Numbered from the stretch's first letter, positions 18,881 to 29,092 are shown. The stretch is DNA of 64,000 bases from Vibrio albus (GCF_003144035.1 NZ_QFWT01000002.1:310001-374000), one strand, 5' to 3'. The notes: generated from the sequence alone by a model not told the origin. Numbers and translations: made by a program.

Positions 18881-20035
18881 TTACTCTTTCTTTATCTGTG
18901 CGTTTTTCTTTATGTCAGCAACCAGGCGAATATCAGGACCAACCATACGGACATCTCTGATGTTCAGATTGATCGCCTGGTCCATACTCTCCAGACCAAG
19001 CAGGTTGACGACTCCTTGCCCGTCGGCTCCCATCAGTTTAGGGGCCATATAAACAATCAGTTCATCCACCAGCGCCTGTTCGATAAAACTTGCAGCGAGT
19101 GTGGCTCCGGCCTCAACCCAGACATGGTTAATATTGTGCTCGGTTGCCAGCTTATGCAGAACCTGATACAGGTCCAAATGACCACTTTCAGTCAATGGAA
19201 CCTGAATATCCGCTCCACCACAGTCCGTAGATTGGTTTTCACCAAAGATCCGGATAACCTTTCCTCCGGACTGATACAAGCGCAGATCAGAGGTGAGCTG
19301 CTGCTGACGATCCAGAATCACTCTTGCAGGCTGCCGAAGCTCCTGTTCAGGATAGTTCTGCTTTAATGCACCTGGCAGTTCATCCCAGCGTACAGCAAGC
19401 GAGGCGTTGTCATCCAGAACGGTTTTCGATGAGGAGAGAATAGCACCGGCCTGTGCACGATAAACCTGTACATCCTGCCTGGCCTGAGGTGACGTAATCC
19501 ACTGTGAGACACCGTTTTTCAGAGCCGTTCGACCATCCAGACTGGCTGCCATTTTCAGCTGCACAAACGGCATGCCTGTTTGCATGCGTTTGATAAAGGC
19601 CGGGTTTAATGCTTTGGCATCCTGTTCTAACAGGCCAACCTGAACCTCAATACCCGCCTCTTGTAGCATTCGGATCCCTCTTCCTGCTACCTGAGGGTTA
19701 GGATCCTGCATGGCGCACACTACCCTTGTCACCTGAGATTTTATCAGGGCTTCGGCACAAGGGGGGGTTCTTCCGTAGTGAGAACAGGGCTCAAGAGTCA
19801 CATACGCCGTTGCTCCGGCAGTATTACCTGCTGCCGCCCGAAGCGCATGCACTTCAGCATGTGGTTCCCCCGCCCGGAAATGAAAGCCTTCGCCGATTAT
19901 TTCGCCGTCTTTAGCGATCACACAACCCACATTAGGATTGGGAGCCGTGGTATAGATGCCTTGCCGGGCGAGCTTAATCGCCCGGGACATCATCTGATAA
20001 TCAAAAGAAGTAAACGGGTGCTCTCTGTCTTCCAT
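18881..20035 (-). CDS. ribD: Bifunctional riboflavin deaminase/reductase RibD
   Basis: 384 residues from the ATG at 20035, which has AAAGG just upstream; the open frame runs back to 20116 into nrdR but without conservation. The N-terminal deaminase domain has HAEVHALRAAAG and PCSHYGRTPPC (zinc ligands), and the C-terminal reductase domain has KMAASLDGRTALKNGVSQWITS. Catalyses the second and third steps of the pyrimidine branch of riboflavin synthesis. Ten bp after nrdR; no FMN riboswitch is seen before it. Confidence 0.95.
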   Translation of the reverse strand: MEDREHPFTSFDYQMMSRAIKLARQGIYTTAPNPNVGCVIAKDGEIIGEGFHFRAGEPHAEVHALRAAAGNTAGATAYVTLEPCSHYGRTPPCAEALIKSQVTRVVCAMQDPNPQVAGRGIRMLQEAGIEVQVGLLEQDAKALNPAFIKRMQTGMPFVQLKMAASLDGRTALKNGVSQWITSPQARQDVQVYRAQAGAILSSSKTVLDDNASLAVRWDELPGALKQNYPEQELRQPARVILDRQQQLTSDLRLYQSGGKVIRIFGENQSTDCGGADIQVPLTESGHLDLYQVLHKLATEHNINHVWVEAGATLAASFIEQALVDELIVYMAPKLMGADGQGVVNLLGLESMDQAINLNIRDVRMVGPDIRLVADIKKNAQIKKE

Positions 20036-20045
20036 CGTCACGCCT

Positions 20046-20495
20046 TTAATCTTCCAGCCTGGCGATCTCTTCACCAAACTCTCGAATATCTTCAAAGGAA
20101 CGATAAACAGAAGCAAACCGGATATACGCCACTTTATCCAGTTCCTTCAACTGATCCATCACGAGGTTACCAATCAGATCGCTCGGCACCTCTCTTTCGC
20201 CCGTCGCACGCAGCTGAGATTTGATATTACTGATGGCCAGTTCGACCGCATCGGCGCTAACCGGACGCCTTTCCAGCGCCCGCTGCATACCACCTACCAT
20301 TTTGTCTTCATTAAACGGTTCCCGGCTGCCATTAGACTTGATCACTTTCGGCATGACCAGTTCCGCCGTTTCGAATGTAGTAAACCGTTCGTTACAAGCC
20401 AGACACTGACGGCGGCGGCGAACCTGATGCCCGTCTGCGACCAGTCTGGAATCGATGACCTTTGTGTCTTTTTCAGAACAAAATGGACAATGCAT
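20046..20495 (-). CDS. nrdR: Ribonucleotide reductase repressor NrdR
   Basis: 149 residues, the standard size. The N-terminal zinc ribbon (CPFC...CLAC) with [17 protein letters not shown] is followed by an ATP-cone ([29 protein letters not shown]), which senses ATP/dATP. NrdR represses nrd operons. It lies 15 bp after proA, so it is probably co-transcribed with proBA as well as with ribD downstream. Confidence 0.97.
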   Translation of the reverse strand: MHCPFCSEKDTKVIDSRLVADGHQVRRRRQCLACNERFTTFETAELVMPKVIKSNGSREPFNEDKMVGGMQRALERRPVSADAVELAISNIKSQLRATGEREVPSDLIGNLVMDQLKELDKVAYIRFASVYRSFEDIREFGEEIARLED

Positions 20496-20510
20496 GTCAC
20501 CTCCGGATGA

Positions 20511-21761
20511 TTATGCTCTTGGTAAATAGTTTGCCTTGCCAACCCACTTATAACTGGTGAGCTCTTCCAACCCCATCGGGCCTCGTGCATGCAGTTTCTG
20601 AGTAGAAACGGCCACTTCGGCCCCCAGACCAAACTGAGCACCATCGGTAAAGCGAGTCGATGCATTCACATACACAGCCGCTGAGCCAACCGAATTAATA
20701 AAACGCTCTGAATTCTGCAGACTGTTCGTCATGATGGCATCTGAGTGGCTGGCATTATGCACATGCATGTGCTCAATGGCTTCTTCCACATCAGCAACAA
20801 CTTTTACGCCTAACGTATAAGCTAGCCATTCTGTATCGAAGTCACCTTCTTTTGCATCACGCAATTCTTTGGCATTCCCCAGCAGAGCCTTTGCTTTAGG
20901 CTCAGCGACAAAAGCAACCCGCTCGTTCAGGCGCTCTGCCAGCATAGGCAAAAATTCCGCAGCAACCGCTTCATGCACCAGCAGGGTATCCAGAGAGTTA
21001 CAGGCAGACGGACGCTGTACCTTGGAGTTCTCTACAACATCGACTGATTTTTCCAGGTCAGCACTCTCATCAACAAAGATATGACTGATACCGAAACCAC
21101 CGATGATCACAGGAATGGTGCTGTTCTCTTTACACATTTTGTGCAGCCCGGCACCACCGCGCGGAATAATCATGTCCACATAGTCATCCAGCTTAAGCAA
21201 CTGAGATACCAGTTCGCGATCCGGCTTCTCGATATACTGTACGGAAGCGGCTGGAAGCTCGGCTTTTTCCAGCGCAGACTGAATCACTTTAACCAGCTCC
21301 ATATTGGAGAAGAACGTTTCTTTACCACCACGCAAAATACTCGCATTACCCGTTTTCAGGCATAGCGCTGCAATATCAATAGTTACGTTCGGACGGGCTT
21401 CATAAATAACGCCTACCACACCCAGCGGCACACGGCGGCGGGAAAGTGACATACCATTTTCCAGCACTTTGCTGTCCAGTTCACTGCCTACCGGGTCATT
21501 CAGGTTGATGACGTTGCGTACGTCATTTGCTATGCCTTTCAGTCTCTCTTCATTCAGCAGCAGGCGATCAAGCAAAGCTTCGCCAAGCCCCGCTTCTCTG
21601 CCCTTTTCTATATCTTGCGCATTAGCTGCCAGAATAACGTCTGCATTGGCTTCCAGTTCATCAGCAATGATAGCTAAAGCTTTATTTTTTTGTGCTGTCG
21701 ACGCGGTTGCCAGGTGGAAAGCGGCCTCTTTAGCCGCCTTTCCCATTTGAATCAATTCCAT
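20511..21761 (-). CDS. proA: Gamma-glutamyl phosphate reductase
   Basis: 416 residues, the standard length. Second step of proline synthesis: NADPH reduction of glutamyl-5-phosphate to the semialdehyde. It is an aldehyde-dehydrogenase fold protein with [26 protein letters not shown], the catalytic-cysteine segment [15 protein letters not shown], and the C-terminal [13 protein letters not shown]. It begins 10 bp after proB with an AGGGAATGAG ribosome site, indicating a proBA operon. Confidence 0.97.
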   Translation of the reverse strand: MELIQMGKAAKEAAFHLATASTAQKNKALAIIADELEANADVILAANAQDIEKGREAGLGEALLDRLLLNEERLKGIANDVRNVINLNDPVGSELDSKVLENGMSLSRRRVPLGVVGVIYEARPNVTIDIAALCLKTGNASILRGGKETFFSNMELVKVIQSALEKAELPAASVQYIEKPDRELVSQLLKLDDYVDMIIPRGGAGLHKMCKENSTIPVIIGGFGISHIFVDESADLEKSVDVVENSKVQRPSACNSLDTLLVHEAVAAEFLPMLAERLNERVAFVAEPKAKALLGNAKELRDAKEGDFDTEWLAYTLGVKVVADVEEAIEHMHVHNASHSDAIMTNSLQNSERFINSVGSAAVYVNASTRFTDGAQFGLGAEVAVSTQKLHARGPMGLEELTSYKWVGKANYLPRA

Positions 21762-21771
21762 TTCTCATTCC

Positions 21772-22908
21772 CTATTCTTGAATTACAACTAAATCATCCC
21801 GGTGCATCACTTCAGCGCCGTATTCATACCCCAGAATGGTACCGATATCTTTGCTGTGTTTGCCGGTAATTTTTGCTAAGTCAACGCTGGAATAGCTGAC
21901 AATACCTTTGGCTATCAGCTTGCCTTCCTGGTTCCGGACTCTTGCCACTTCTCCACGACCGAAATGTCCGGACACCTCTGTCACCCCTTTTGCTAACAGA
22001 CTACTGCCTCGTTCAACAACCGCTCTTACCGCCCCATCGTCAATGATGATATCACCGGAAGCCATTGGTCCGGCTAAGATCCAGCGTTTACGATTCTCCA
22101 ACGCTTCCTCTAATGGTAAGAAACGGGTGCCAGGTGGCTGCTCACCAACCGAGTCTGCAATGACATTCCTGGCGCTGCCCGCCGCAATAATCACTTCAAT
22201 ACCGGCCCGTCGGGCAATATCTGCCGCTTGTAGCTTGGTCGCCATGCCTCCGGTTCCAAGCGTTGTTCCGCTTCCGCCAGCAATTTTACGTAAGGTGGCA
22301 TCAATCGTTCTTACTTCACGAATCAATTCCGCATCTGGGTTATTACGAGGATCGGCCGTAAACAAACCTGGCTGATCAGTCAGCAGCAGCAACTTATCTG
22401 CACCACAAAGGATCCCAACTAAGGCTGACAGATTATCGTTATCGCCCACTTTAATTTCGGAGGTCGCGACAGCATCGTTTTCATTCACGACCGGAATAAT
22501 ATCGTTTTCGACTAAGGCATTGATGGTATCCCGGGCATTCAGAAAACGCTCCCGGTCTTCCAGATCCGCCCGGGTAAGAAGCATTTGACCGATTTTCATA
22601 CCATAAATGGAAAACAGCGATTCCCATGCCTGAATAAGCTGACTCTGGCCAACCGCCGCCAACAGCTGTCGGCTTGCCATCGATTTGGGAAGTTCGGGGT
22701 AATCTAAGTGCTCTCTTCCTGCGGCCATCGCACCGGAAGAGACAATAACCACTGAATGGCCCTGTTTTTTCAGCTCTGCACACTGGCGAACCAGCTCAAC
22801 CATATGAGCCCGATCCAAATGTATAGTGCCGCCTGTCAGTACACTTGTACCCAGTTTCACTACAATGGTCTTCGTAGTGGAAACATTCCCGTTGTGGTTT
22901 GTAGTCAT
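21772..22908 (-). CDS. proB: Glutamate 5-kinase
   Basis: 378 residues from the ATG at 22908; the frame is open to 23019 but that part is hydrophobic and unlike the family. First, feedback-inhibited step of proline synthesis. The amino-acid kinase domain starts [14 protein letters not shown] and contains [18 protein letters not shown] and the Gly-rich [18 protein letters not shown]; a C-terminal PUA domain (about residues 290-375) is present as in most bacterial ProB. The ribosome site is weak. Confidence 0.95.
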   Translation of the reverse strand: MTTNHNGNVSTTKTIVVKLGTSVLTGGTIHLDRAHMVELVRQCAELKKQGHSVVIVSSGAMAAGREHLDYPELPKSMASRQLLAAVGQSQLIQAWESLFSIYGMKIGQMLLTRADLEDRERFLNARDTINALVENDIIPVVNENDAVATSEIKVGDNDNLSALVGILCGADKLLLLTDQPGLFTADPRNNPDAELIREVRTIDATLRKIAGGSGTTLGTGGMATKLQAADIARRAGIEVIIAAGSARNVIADSVGEQPPGTRFLPLEEALENRKRWILAGPMASGDIIIDDGAVRAVVERGSSLLAKGVTEVSGHFGRGEVARVRNQEGKLIAKGIVSYSSVDLAKITGKHSKDIGTILGYEYGAEVMHRDDLVVIQE

Positions 22909-22990
22909 GCTAATCAGAATAAAATTAAAAAAGTAGATGGATAAAAGGAGATATGATGTTTTAGCAATCATCAGAAGATTGCACAAGAGG

Positions 22991-23015
22991 AAAAGGCGCT
23001 TAAAGCGCCTTTTTT
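22991..23015. terminator. Bidirectional terminator between crl and proB
   Basis: AAAAGGCGCTTAAAGCGCCTTTTTT is a symmetrical stem with A- and T-tails on both sides. It lies just after the crl stop on the minus strand, so it should end the crl transcript and isolate proBA. Confidence 0.8.
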
Positions 23016-23032
23016 GCATTTAGCGAAGAAGA

Positions 23033-23437
23033 TTACACAAATTCTGCCGATTCTTCATGCAGGCAGAACTCTAAACTAAAGCGCTCTTCCAGGACCTTAG
23101 AGAGTTTTTGCATAAACTCACTCTGAGTTCGTGCAACTTCTTTTTGTGCCGCTTCCGGAATAGTTTTCGCTTCCCAACATCCAGAATAATTGTATAACCC
23201 TTTCTTAAAGTTCGCGGTAAAGCTCTGGGTTATTTCATCCTCAATACAGGATTCGAGTTCCATCCACCACCCCCAAAACTCGCGCTCTTCCGGTGATTTT
23301 TTGTCATCCACACAGACTGACAAACAATCGAATAGATACTGACCATCCTCTGAATCTTTTTCTCTCAGATAAGGTCCGATAGCTCTTAGCGCAGACAGCA
23401 ATCTAAAATGCGTGGGACAAGCCGTCACTTCCGTCAT
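23033..23437 (-). CDS. crl: Sigma factor-binding protein Crl
   Basis: 134 residues. Crl binds RpoS and favours assembly of the sigma-S holoenzyme, so it tunes stationary-phase genes. The diagnostic core is LRAIGPYLREKDSEDGQYLFDCLSVCV followed by REFWGWWMELE, nearly identical to E. coli. It is a single gene with the terminator 22991-23015 downstream. Upstream to frsA there are 91 bp of AT-rich sequence with no gene. Confidence 0.95.
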   Translation of the reverse strand: MTEVTACPTHFRLLSALRAIGPYLREKDSEDGQYLFDCLSVCVDDKKSPEEREFWGWWMELESCIEDEITQSFTANFKKGLYNYSGCWEAKTIPEAAQKEVARTQSEFMQKLSKVLEERFSLEFCLHEESAEFV

Positions 23438-23528
23438 AATTGTCTCCGTTTCTTTTTAGAATATGAAATCTAAGTTTCTAATTTGTAACTCAGATGTTCT
23501 ATCTTTAACCAAAAAGAAACAAAAGTCA

Positions 23529-24773
23529 TCAACTTAATTCCTCCTGAAGCCATTTTACAGCTAAATCCAGAGCCTGCTCATACCCAACTGAAATAGAGCG
23601 GGCCGAAATTTGCTTCGCTTTACCACCATGACTAAACATCGCGACCAACTGATTATCCGAATAAGGGGAGATAGGATCCCCTTCTAACGAGACCGCTAAA
23701 ATAGGTACCTTCGTTTTCCGACCAGAGAAGAAGCCTTGAGACTTTAAGGACCAGGCATTCAGCTGTCCGGCAAAACTGTTTAAATCCACGGTTCTTTTGC
23801 CCAGCCGGGAGGCCAGCACATCCAGATACATTTTAGAAGCGCGTTTTATTCTTTCCGCTGTAGAAAAGTAATCATGGATAGGCGCACCAATCGCAACACA
23901 CGCTTTGACTTTACTCTGCTCCATAAAGGATAGACGCACCATGGCATTTCCACCGAACCGGTAACCAAGCAGCCCAACCCTGTGATGATCAACCCAGGGC
24001 AAGTCAGGTAACTGTTCTAAAACCGCACGGTGCAGTGAGCAGCTGTTTTCGGTCAAAGTCCAGTGTGCACTGTGACCAATAGAAGGCATATCAAGAATCA
24101 GCATGGCAATATTATTGGGGGCCAGATAGTCACGAAACAGTTTCCATAAATCACTGTGCAAACTGTCCAGGCCGGCACCAACCACCACAACAGGAAGCGG
24201 TTCTTCGGTGTGCGGGAGGTGGAGATAGGTATGAATTTTCTTACCCTGAAAAGGAAAGTCGATCTGCTTAATTACATAACTGCTATGCTTGATTACCTCG
24301 TCATAGGCGTTACTGGCTAACACCTGAGCCTGACTGGCTAAATTGTCATTTTTCAGGTGCGGATACCCGGCCAGCCCAAAGCACAAACTGGCATACGCGT
24401 ATTCATTGGCCGCTTCATCCCCCTTCAGCCCAGCCGCCTGTTTCTGATGCTCCATACCAAGAGCGGTCCACTCATAGGCCCAATTGCCGGATCGATAACC
24501 TATAACGGTATCCAGCCACTGATCTTCAGAGCGAGAGTTAGGGGAAGAGGCTATTTTTGCCAGAACTCTTTCCAGCTCTATCGGATCCATCCCCTGCCAG
24601 ATCCAGTGATACCGGCGCAGGTTCCGGTACCAGGAGTAGTCTTCCCGTTCTCTTTTTTCCTCCAGTAACGTTACACTACTGGGCAGGTACTTGGTTAGCT
24701 GAGAGGTTTCTTTGGCCTGCTTGTGAGTCTTAAACAAGGTTTCCGAGAGATTTTTGCTTTTTGTATCAGACAT
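23529..24773 (-). CDS. frsA: FrsA-family alpha/beta hydrolase (esterase FrsA)
   Basis: 414 residues from the ATG at 24773, matching V. vulnificus FrsA length; the upstream in-frame extension to 24827 crosses the gpt-side terminator tail and is not conserved. N-terminal helical part (SETLFKTHKQAKETSQL...YSWYRNLRRYHWIWQG), then an alpha/beta hydrolase fold with VVVVGAGLDSL. The nucleophile elbow reads GYRFGG, so the usual serine is replaced by arginine. FrsA binds dephosphorylated EIIA-Glc and was reported to influence the fermentation/respiration balance; its exact reaction has been disputed. Confidence 0.92.
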   Translation of the reverse strand: MSDTKSKNLSETLFKTHKQAKETSQLTKYLPSSVTLLEEKREREDYSWYRNLRRYHWIWQGMDPIELERVLAKIASSPNSRSEDQWLDTVIGYRSGNWAYEWTALGMEHQKQAAGLKGDEAANEYAYASLCFGLAGYPHLKNDNLASQAQVLASNAYDEVIKHSSYVIKQIDFPFQGKKIHTYLHLPHTEEPLPVVVVGAGLDSLHSDLWKLFRDYLAPNNIAMLILDMPSIGHSAHWTLTENSCSLHRAVLEQLPDLPWVDHHRVGLLGYRFGGNAMVRLSFMEQSKVKACVAIGAPIHDYFSTAERIKRASKMYLDVLASRLGKRTVDLNSFAGQLNAWSLKSQGFFSGRKTKVPILAVSLEGDPISPYSDNQLVAMFSHGGKAKQISARSISVGYEQALDLAVKWLQEELS

Positions 24774-24812
24774 AACCAACCATTTTTTTGAGAATACTCT
24801 CCCTATCATATA

Positions 24813-24845
24813 AAAAAAATGACCCATCGTCGGGTCATTTTTTTA
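24813..24845. terminator. Terminator downstream of gpt
   Basis: AAATGACCC / GGGTCATTT stem flanked by an A-run and a T-run (24813-24845), efficient in both directions. It lies between gpt and frsA on the minus strand. Confidence 0.85.
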
Positions 24846-24879
24846 TTTTGTGGCGGTTGTGTCATTTGTGACAAAAAGC

Positions 24880-25338
24880 TTATTGCTTATTAACAGGGTC
24901 AACAAATGTTAACGCCATATCCCAAGGTTGTTCAATCCAGGTATCCTGAGGAATATCAACAATATATTCGTCAACAAGATCAGCACCAGCAGGCTTAGCA
25001 CATACGGTCACGAACTTCGCTTTCGGATACATTTCCCGAATTTTTCGGGCCGTTTCACCGCTGTCGACCAAGTCATCCACAATCAGGAAGCCTTCACCAT
25101 CACCTTCTGCCGCTTTAAGCACGGTCATTTCGCGTTGATGGTCGTGGTCATAACTCGAGATACAAACGGTATCGACATAACGAATACCCAACTCACGAGC
25201 CAGAATTGCTGCCGGAACCAGTCCTCCACGACTTACGCCAATAATTCCTTTCCACTGCTCTGCTGGCATTTGGCGTTCCGCTAATTGACGACAATATCTT
25301 TGCATATTGTCCCAAGTGATGATGAATTTATTACTCAT
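24880..25338 (-). CDS. gpt: Xanthine-guanine phosphoribosyltransferase
   Basis: 152 residues from the ATG at 25338, identical in length to E. coli Gpt. Converts guanine, xanthine and, less well, hypoxanthine to nucleotides with PRPP. The PRPP-binding loop [17 protein letters not shown] (about 83-99) and the substrate lid region near [10 protein letters not shown] are clear. It lies 34 bp after the purine permease gene, so uptake and capture of the base are probably one operon under the PurR box at 26700-26715. Confidence 0.96.
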   Translation of the reverse strand: MSNKFIITWDNMQRYCRQLAERQMPAEQWKGIIGVSRGGLVPAAILARELGIRYVDTVCISSYDHDHQREMTVLKAAEGDGEGFLIVDDLVDSGETARKIREMYPKAKFVTVCAKPAGADLVDEYIVDIPQDTWIEQPWDMALTFVDPVNKQ

Positions 25339-25372
25339 AATATAAAACCTGTTCGACCTAATACATTCGCAA

Positions 25373-26662
25373 TTAAGCGAATGCAAATTTCAGTGCAAAA
25401 ATAGCAGCAAGAACCCAAACACCAACCGGTACCTGACGGCCTTTACCACTCAGAGCCTTAATCGCGGCATAAGAGATAAAGCCTAGTGCAATACCATCTG
25501 CAATTGAGTAAGTCAGAGGCATTAACAGACACACGACGGCAACCGGCGCAGCTTCTGTCAGATCACGCCAGTCGATAGCCACCAGACCAGACATCATCAG
25601 AATCGCGACATAGAACAGCGCACCAGATGTTGCATAGGCTGGGATCATACCTGCAAGTGGCGAGAAGAATAATGCAAGTAGGAACAAAATGCCAACAACG
25701 ACTGCGGTTAAACCAGTACGGCCACCACAGGCGACACCAGCAGTACTTTCAACGTAAGAGGTTGTATTTGACGTACCCAGAAGAGCACCAACCGCTGTTG
25801 CAGTTGAGTCAGCCAGCAACGCACGATTCAGGCGAGGGATCTTGCCATCTTCTTTGATAAGATTTGCTTTGGTTGCCACACCAACCAGAGTACCGGCAGT
25901 GTCAAACAGATCAACAAACAGGAATGCAAACACAACGGAGATCATACCCACTTCAAAAACAGCGGAGAAATCCAGCTGCATGAAAGTAGGCGCAATGCTT
26001 GGCGGAGTAGACAGAATACCGTGGTATTGAACATCACCAAAAATGATACCCAAAGCAGTGATCGCCAGAATAGCAATCATTACTGCCGCTTTGAAACCAT
26101 GAGTAACCAGAGCAACCGTCAGGAAGAAGCCAACAGCAGCAAGAACGGCATGCAGGTTAGTCATGTCGCCCAGAGAAACCAGTGTTGCTGGGTTGTCACC
26201 GACGATACCAGCACCTTGCAGAGCGATAAATGCCAGAAACAGACCAATACCCGCAGAGATCCCTGTACGCAGAGCCATAGGAATAGAATTGATGATCCAT
26301 TCACGAATCCGGAAAAGGCTTAGCAGGATAAACAGTACACCAGAACAGAATACTGCCGCCAGTGCGACCTGCCAGGTATGACCCATACCAAGCACGACAG
26401 AATAGGTGAAGAAGGCGTTTAGCCCCATACCCGGAGCCTGTGCGATAGGGTAATTAGCGACAAAGCCCATAATAAAACAGCCAATCGCCGCCGCAAGGCA
26501 GGTTGCAACAAAAATAGCCCCTTTATCCATGCCTGTAGCAGACAGAATAGCGGGGTTAACGAAGATGATGTAAGCCATTGTAAGGAATGTGGTTACACCG
26601 GCAATAACCTCAGTGCGAACGTCCGTACCGTTCTCACTCAGTTTGAATAGTTTTTCCAGCAT
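25373..26662 (-). CDS. AzgA-type (NCS2) purine base permease
   Basis: 429 residues with about 12 hydrophobic segments. The AzgA-type nucleobase permease signatures are visible: [40 protein letters not shown] and [29 protein letters not shown]. Relatives include E. coli AdeP/AdeQ and B. subtilis PbuG, so adenine, guanine or hypoxanthine are candidate substrates; the adjacent gpt favours guanine, hypoxanthine or xanthine, by inference. First gene of the permease-gpt operon. A PurR-type operator lies about 40-55 bp upstream. Confidence 0.88.
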   Translation of the reverse strand: MLEKLFKLSENGTDVRTEVIAGVTTFLTMAYIIFVNPAILSATGMDKGAIFVATCLAAAIGCFIMGFVANYPIAQAPGMGLNAFFTYSVVLGMGHTWQVALAAVFCSGVLFILLSLFRIREWIINSIPMALRTGISAGIGLFLAFIALQGAGIVGDNPATLVSLGDMTNLHAVLAAVGFFLTVALVTHGFKAAVMIAILAITALGIIFGDVQYHGILSTPPSIAPTFMQLDFSAVFEVGMISVVFAFLFVDLFDTAGTLVGVATKANLIKEDGKIPRLNRALLADSTATAVGALLGTSNTTSYVESTAGVACGGRTGLTAVVVGILFLLALFFSPLAGMIPAYATSGALFYVAILMMSGLVAIDWRDLTEAAPVAVVCLLMPLTYSIADGIALGFISYAAIKALSGKGRQVPVGVWVLAAIFALKFAFA

Positions 26663-26699
26663 CGTGATGTCCTAACATTTAGTTCAAAAAGAAAACAAC

Positions 26700-26715
26700 A
26701 AGTAAACGATTGCGC
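26700..26715 (-). promoter_or_regulatory. PurR box upstream of purine permease-gpt
   Basis: Minus-strand GCGCAATCGTTTACTT matches 12 of 16 positions of the E. coli PurR consensus (ACGCAAACGTTTTCGT), including the CGCAA and CGTTT half-sites. It lies 38 bp upstream of the permease start, where a repressor site would be expected. Confidence 0.6.
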
Positions 26716-27011
26716 GAATTATAAAGTTATCAAAAGGCAAATTCCACCATCAAAAAGCCTCACCAGACAATTAGAATGGTAAAAAACATAAACATTCACT
26801 TAACATTACTGAAACCACAAAAATAAAGACATGATTTACAAAGGAAAATACAAGACATAAAAATGATTAAGTTTTAATCACATAATAATAAAACCACTGC
26901 TTTCACCCTAATTTAATACAGGTAAACATAAAAAAATGCCACTCAAACCAATAATTCAGTTTAAAAGCAGAGAACACAACACAAATGCAATGGATTACAT
27001 CAACCAGAAAT

Positions 27012-27267
27012 AAAAAACCGCTACTCAATTTGAGCAGCGGGAGAATAAAAACAGCCTTAAGCTGTAATAAATTTCCAATAACATTAGGGTGAACACAAAG
27101 TTCAAATCACACATTCAGCAATCAATCACTTACAACCTAGATTAACAACCAAAACATGTAGGGTGGTAAAAATCCCAGATGTAAACAGACGTTACAACCC
27201 AGATTTTCAGAAACACTTCAGCAACCGTTATCCAAAATTACGCTGGATTAGGTGTTGCGCTGACTTG
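27012..27267 (-). ncRNA. Candidate small RNA in the permease-pepD gap
   Basis: No protein frame is convincing in the 885-bp gap, but the minus strand shows the parts of an sRNA gene of about 256 nt. There is a promoter with TTGTAA (27296-27301), 16 bp, then TGG-TATATT (extended -10, 27274-27279). A 5' stem-loop starts near the predicted start (TCAGCGCAAC 27263-27254 with GTTGCTGA 27225-27218, and ATCCA with TGGAT). A strong terminator follows: CCGCTGCTCAAA with its near-complement, then TTTTTT (27040-27012). A CRP-type site overlaps the upstream side. I do not recognise the RNA. The remainder of 26716-27011 and 27330-27530 is AT-rich without visible genes. Confidence 0.55.
27018..27040 (-). 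terminator. Intrinsic terminator of the candidate sRNA
   Basis: On the minus strand CCGCTGCTCAA-ATTGAG-TAGCGG forms a GC-rich stem directly followed by six T (27017-27012). No minus-strand coding gene ends here, which implies a transcript of another kind. Confidence 0.8.
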
Positions 27268-27308
27268 GTTATAAATATACCACCTTGAAATTTTATTACA
27301 ACAGCTAA

Positions 27309-27324
27309 AGTGATCTAAATCACA
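27309..27324. promoter_or_regulatory. CRP-type binding site
   Basis: AGTGATCTAAATCACA fits the TGTGA-N6-TCACA consensus with one mismatch. Its centre lies about 50 bp upstream of the predicted start of the minus-strand sRNA and about 230 bp upstream of pepD. FNR binding is less likely because the half-sites are CRP-like. Confidence 0.65.
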
Positions 27325-27547
27325 CTTTTTCTTTTCAACCTTAAAAAACCACATTTAAAGTAATTAAATTACAAAAACAATAATTACTGACTTCACACCC
27401 TAAATTTTAGCCACTTCTGCTAGATTTAATCTGGTGTTATGATAAACAACACTATGACCAAACAGATAACACAGTTATTTAAACCAGAAAAATAAATCAA
27501 TACAGAGTTAACATCTGAGTAAAAATAACAAAAAAGGAGTTTTTCCT

Positions 27548-29020
27548 GTGACCAAACATCACTCACAAATCAGTTCCCTTTCCCCTCAGGTCCTATGGCA
27601 ATTTTTTGACCTCATTTGTTCAATTCCCCACCCTTCTTATGAAGAAGAAGCCTTAGCATCCTTCATTGTTAACTGGGCTACCGAACAGGGCTTAGATGTA
27701 AAACGGGATCAAACGGGAAATATCTTCATAAAAAAACCGGCTACTGAAGGCATGGAAAACCGTAAGGGTGTTGTACTCCAGGCACACATGGATATGGTTC
27801 CGCAGAAAAATGAAGACACAGACCATAATTTCAGCACCGATCCTATCCAGGCATACATTGATGGTGAATGGGTAACAGCAAAAGGGACGACTCTGGGGGC
27901 TGACAATGGTATAGGTATGGCTTCATGCCTGGCGGTTCTGGCCTCTGACGATATCAAGCACGGCCCCCTTGAAGTACTTCTGACTATCAATGAAGAAGCA
28001 GGCATGACAGGTGCTTTTGGCCTGGAAAAGGGCTGGCTGGATGGTGATATTCTGCTGAATACCGACTCCGAACAGGAAGGTGAAGTGTATATGGGCTGTG
28101 CTGGTGGTATTGATACTACCATGACCTTTACCATGCAGCGTGAAGTGCTTCCAGCCGGATACTCCACCCGCCAGTTGACTCTGAAAGGACTGAAAGGCGG
28201 ACATTCCGGCTGTGATATTCACACAGGACGAGGTAATGCCAACAAACTGCTGGCGCGCTTTCTCGCCAGTCATGCACAGGAGCTGGGCCTGCGTCTGATC
28301 GATTTCCGTGGTGGTACTCTGCGTAATGCCATACCACGAGAAGCCTTTGCTACTGTCGCGGTACCAACAGAAAACGAAGGTCAGCTACACGAGCAGTTCG
28401 ATCAATACGCAGAGATGATCAAGTCTGAGCTTAGCCGTATCGAAACCGATATTATTGCCTTCTACGAAGTGAGTGAAAGCACCCAGGCTCCATTTGCTCA
28501 GGCAGAACAAGCCCGGTTTATTGCCGCTCTGAATGCCTGCCCGAATGGCGTGATCCGAATGAGTGATGACATTGAAGGCGTGGTTGAAACCTCTTTGAAT
28601 GTGGGTGTTATCCAGACTGAAGAAAACCAGATCTCAGTACGCTGCCTAATCCGTTCTCTCATCGACTCAGGCCGTATTCAGGTTCAGGAGATGCTGGGTT
28701 CTGTTGCTGAGCTGGCCGGAGCCTCTATTGAGTCGAAAGGTGCTTACCCGGGCTGGAAGCCGGATTCGGATTCAGAGATCATGCACATTTTCCGTGATAC
28801 CTATGAAAAACTGTACGGCAATAAGCCTAATATCATGGTGATCCACGCCGGCCTGGAGTGCGGCCTGTTCAAGAATCCATATCCTGACATGGATATGGTG
28901 TCATTCGGCCCGACGATCAAGTTCCCACACTCACCGGATGAAAAAGTGAAGATCGACACCGTTGCTCTGTACTGGGAACAGATGCAGGCAATTCTGGAGA
29001 ATATTCCGGAGAAGAAATAA
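27548..29020 (+). CDS. pepD: Aminoacyl-histidine dipeptidase PepD
   Basis: 490 residues (E. coli PepD 485). Zinc M20-family dipeptidase (Xaa-His and other dipeptides). Metal-site motifs are in order: LQAHMDMVPQ (about 77), GADNGIGMA (about 118), NEEAGMTGAFGLE and NTDSEQEGEVYMGCAGG. The GTG start at 27548 has AAGGAG nine bases upstream. It has a 5' non-coding region of several hundred bp and its own terminator downstream (29103-29137). The gene stops just before heptad repeat copy C. Confidence 0.96.
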   Translation: MTKHHSQISSLSPQVLWQFFDLICSIPHPSYEEEALASFIVNWATEQGLDVKRDQTGNIFIKKPATEGMENRKGVVLQAHMDMVPQKNEDTDHNFSTDPIQAYIDGEWVTAKGTTLGADNGIGMASCLAVLASDDIKHGPLEVLLTINEEAGMTGAFGLEKGWLDGDILLNTDSEQEGEVYMGCAGGIDTTMTFTMQREVLPAGYSTRQLTLKGLKGGHSGCDIHTGRGNANKLLARFLASHAQELGLRLIDFRGGTLRNAIPREAFATVAVPTENEGQLHEQFDQYAEMIKSELSRIETDIIAFYEVSESTQAPFAQAEQARFIAALNACPNGVIRMSDDIEGVVETSLNVGVIQTEENQISVRCLIRSLIDSGRIQVQEMLGSVAELAGASIESKGAYPGWKPDSDSEIMHIFRDTYEKLYGNKPNIMVIHAGLECGLFKNPYPDMDMVSFGPTIKFPHSPDEKVKIDTVALYWEQMQAILENIPEKK

Positions 29021-29023
29021 GAG

Positions 29024-29092
29024 ATTAGATCGCTACGCTTCTAGAAGCTAGAAGCTAGAAACTAGAAACTAGAAACTAGAAACTAGAAACTA
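29024..29092. repeat. Heptad repeat, copy C (7 units) with flanking module
   Basis: GATTAGATCGCTACGCTTCTA leads into seven 7-bp units at 29044-29092: two GAAGCTA and five GAAACTA, ending CTATAAAAG. The lead-in and end match, in reverse complement, the right arm of copy B (CTAGACCGCTTCGCTGCTAG then AAACTATAAAA), where only one unit is present. Same family as 7437-7485 and 14241-14275. Confidence 0.9.

Noticed and set aside
18473..19366. + strand frame opposite ribE and ribD
   Set aside because: Both minus-strand genes are complete with catalytic motifs; the antisense product matches nothing recognisable.
20036..20130. FMN riboswitch before ribD
   Set aside because: The region is nrdR coding sequence and no FMN element core was recognised.
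26663..27547. Purine riboswitch upstream of the purine permease
   Set aside because: The conserved loops of the purine aptamer were not found on the minus strand; a PurR box is present instead.
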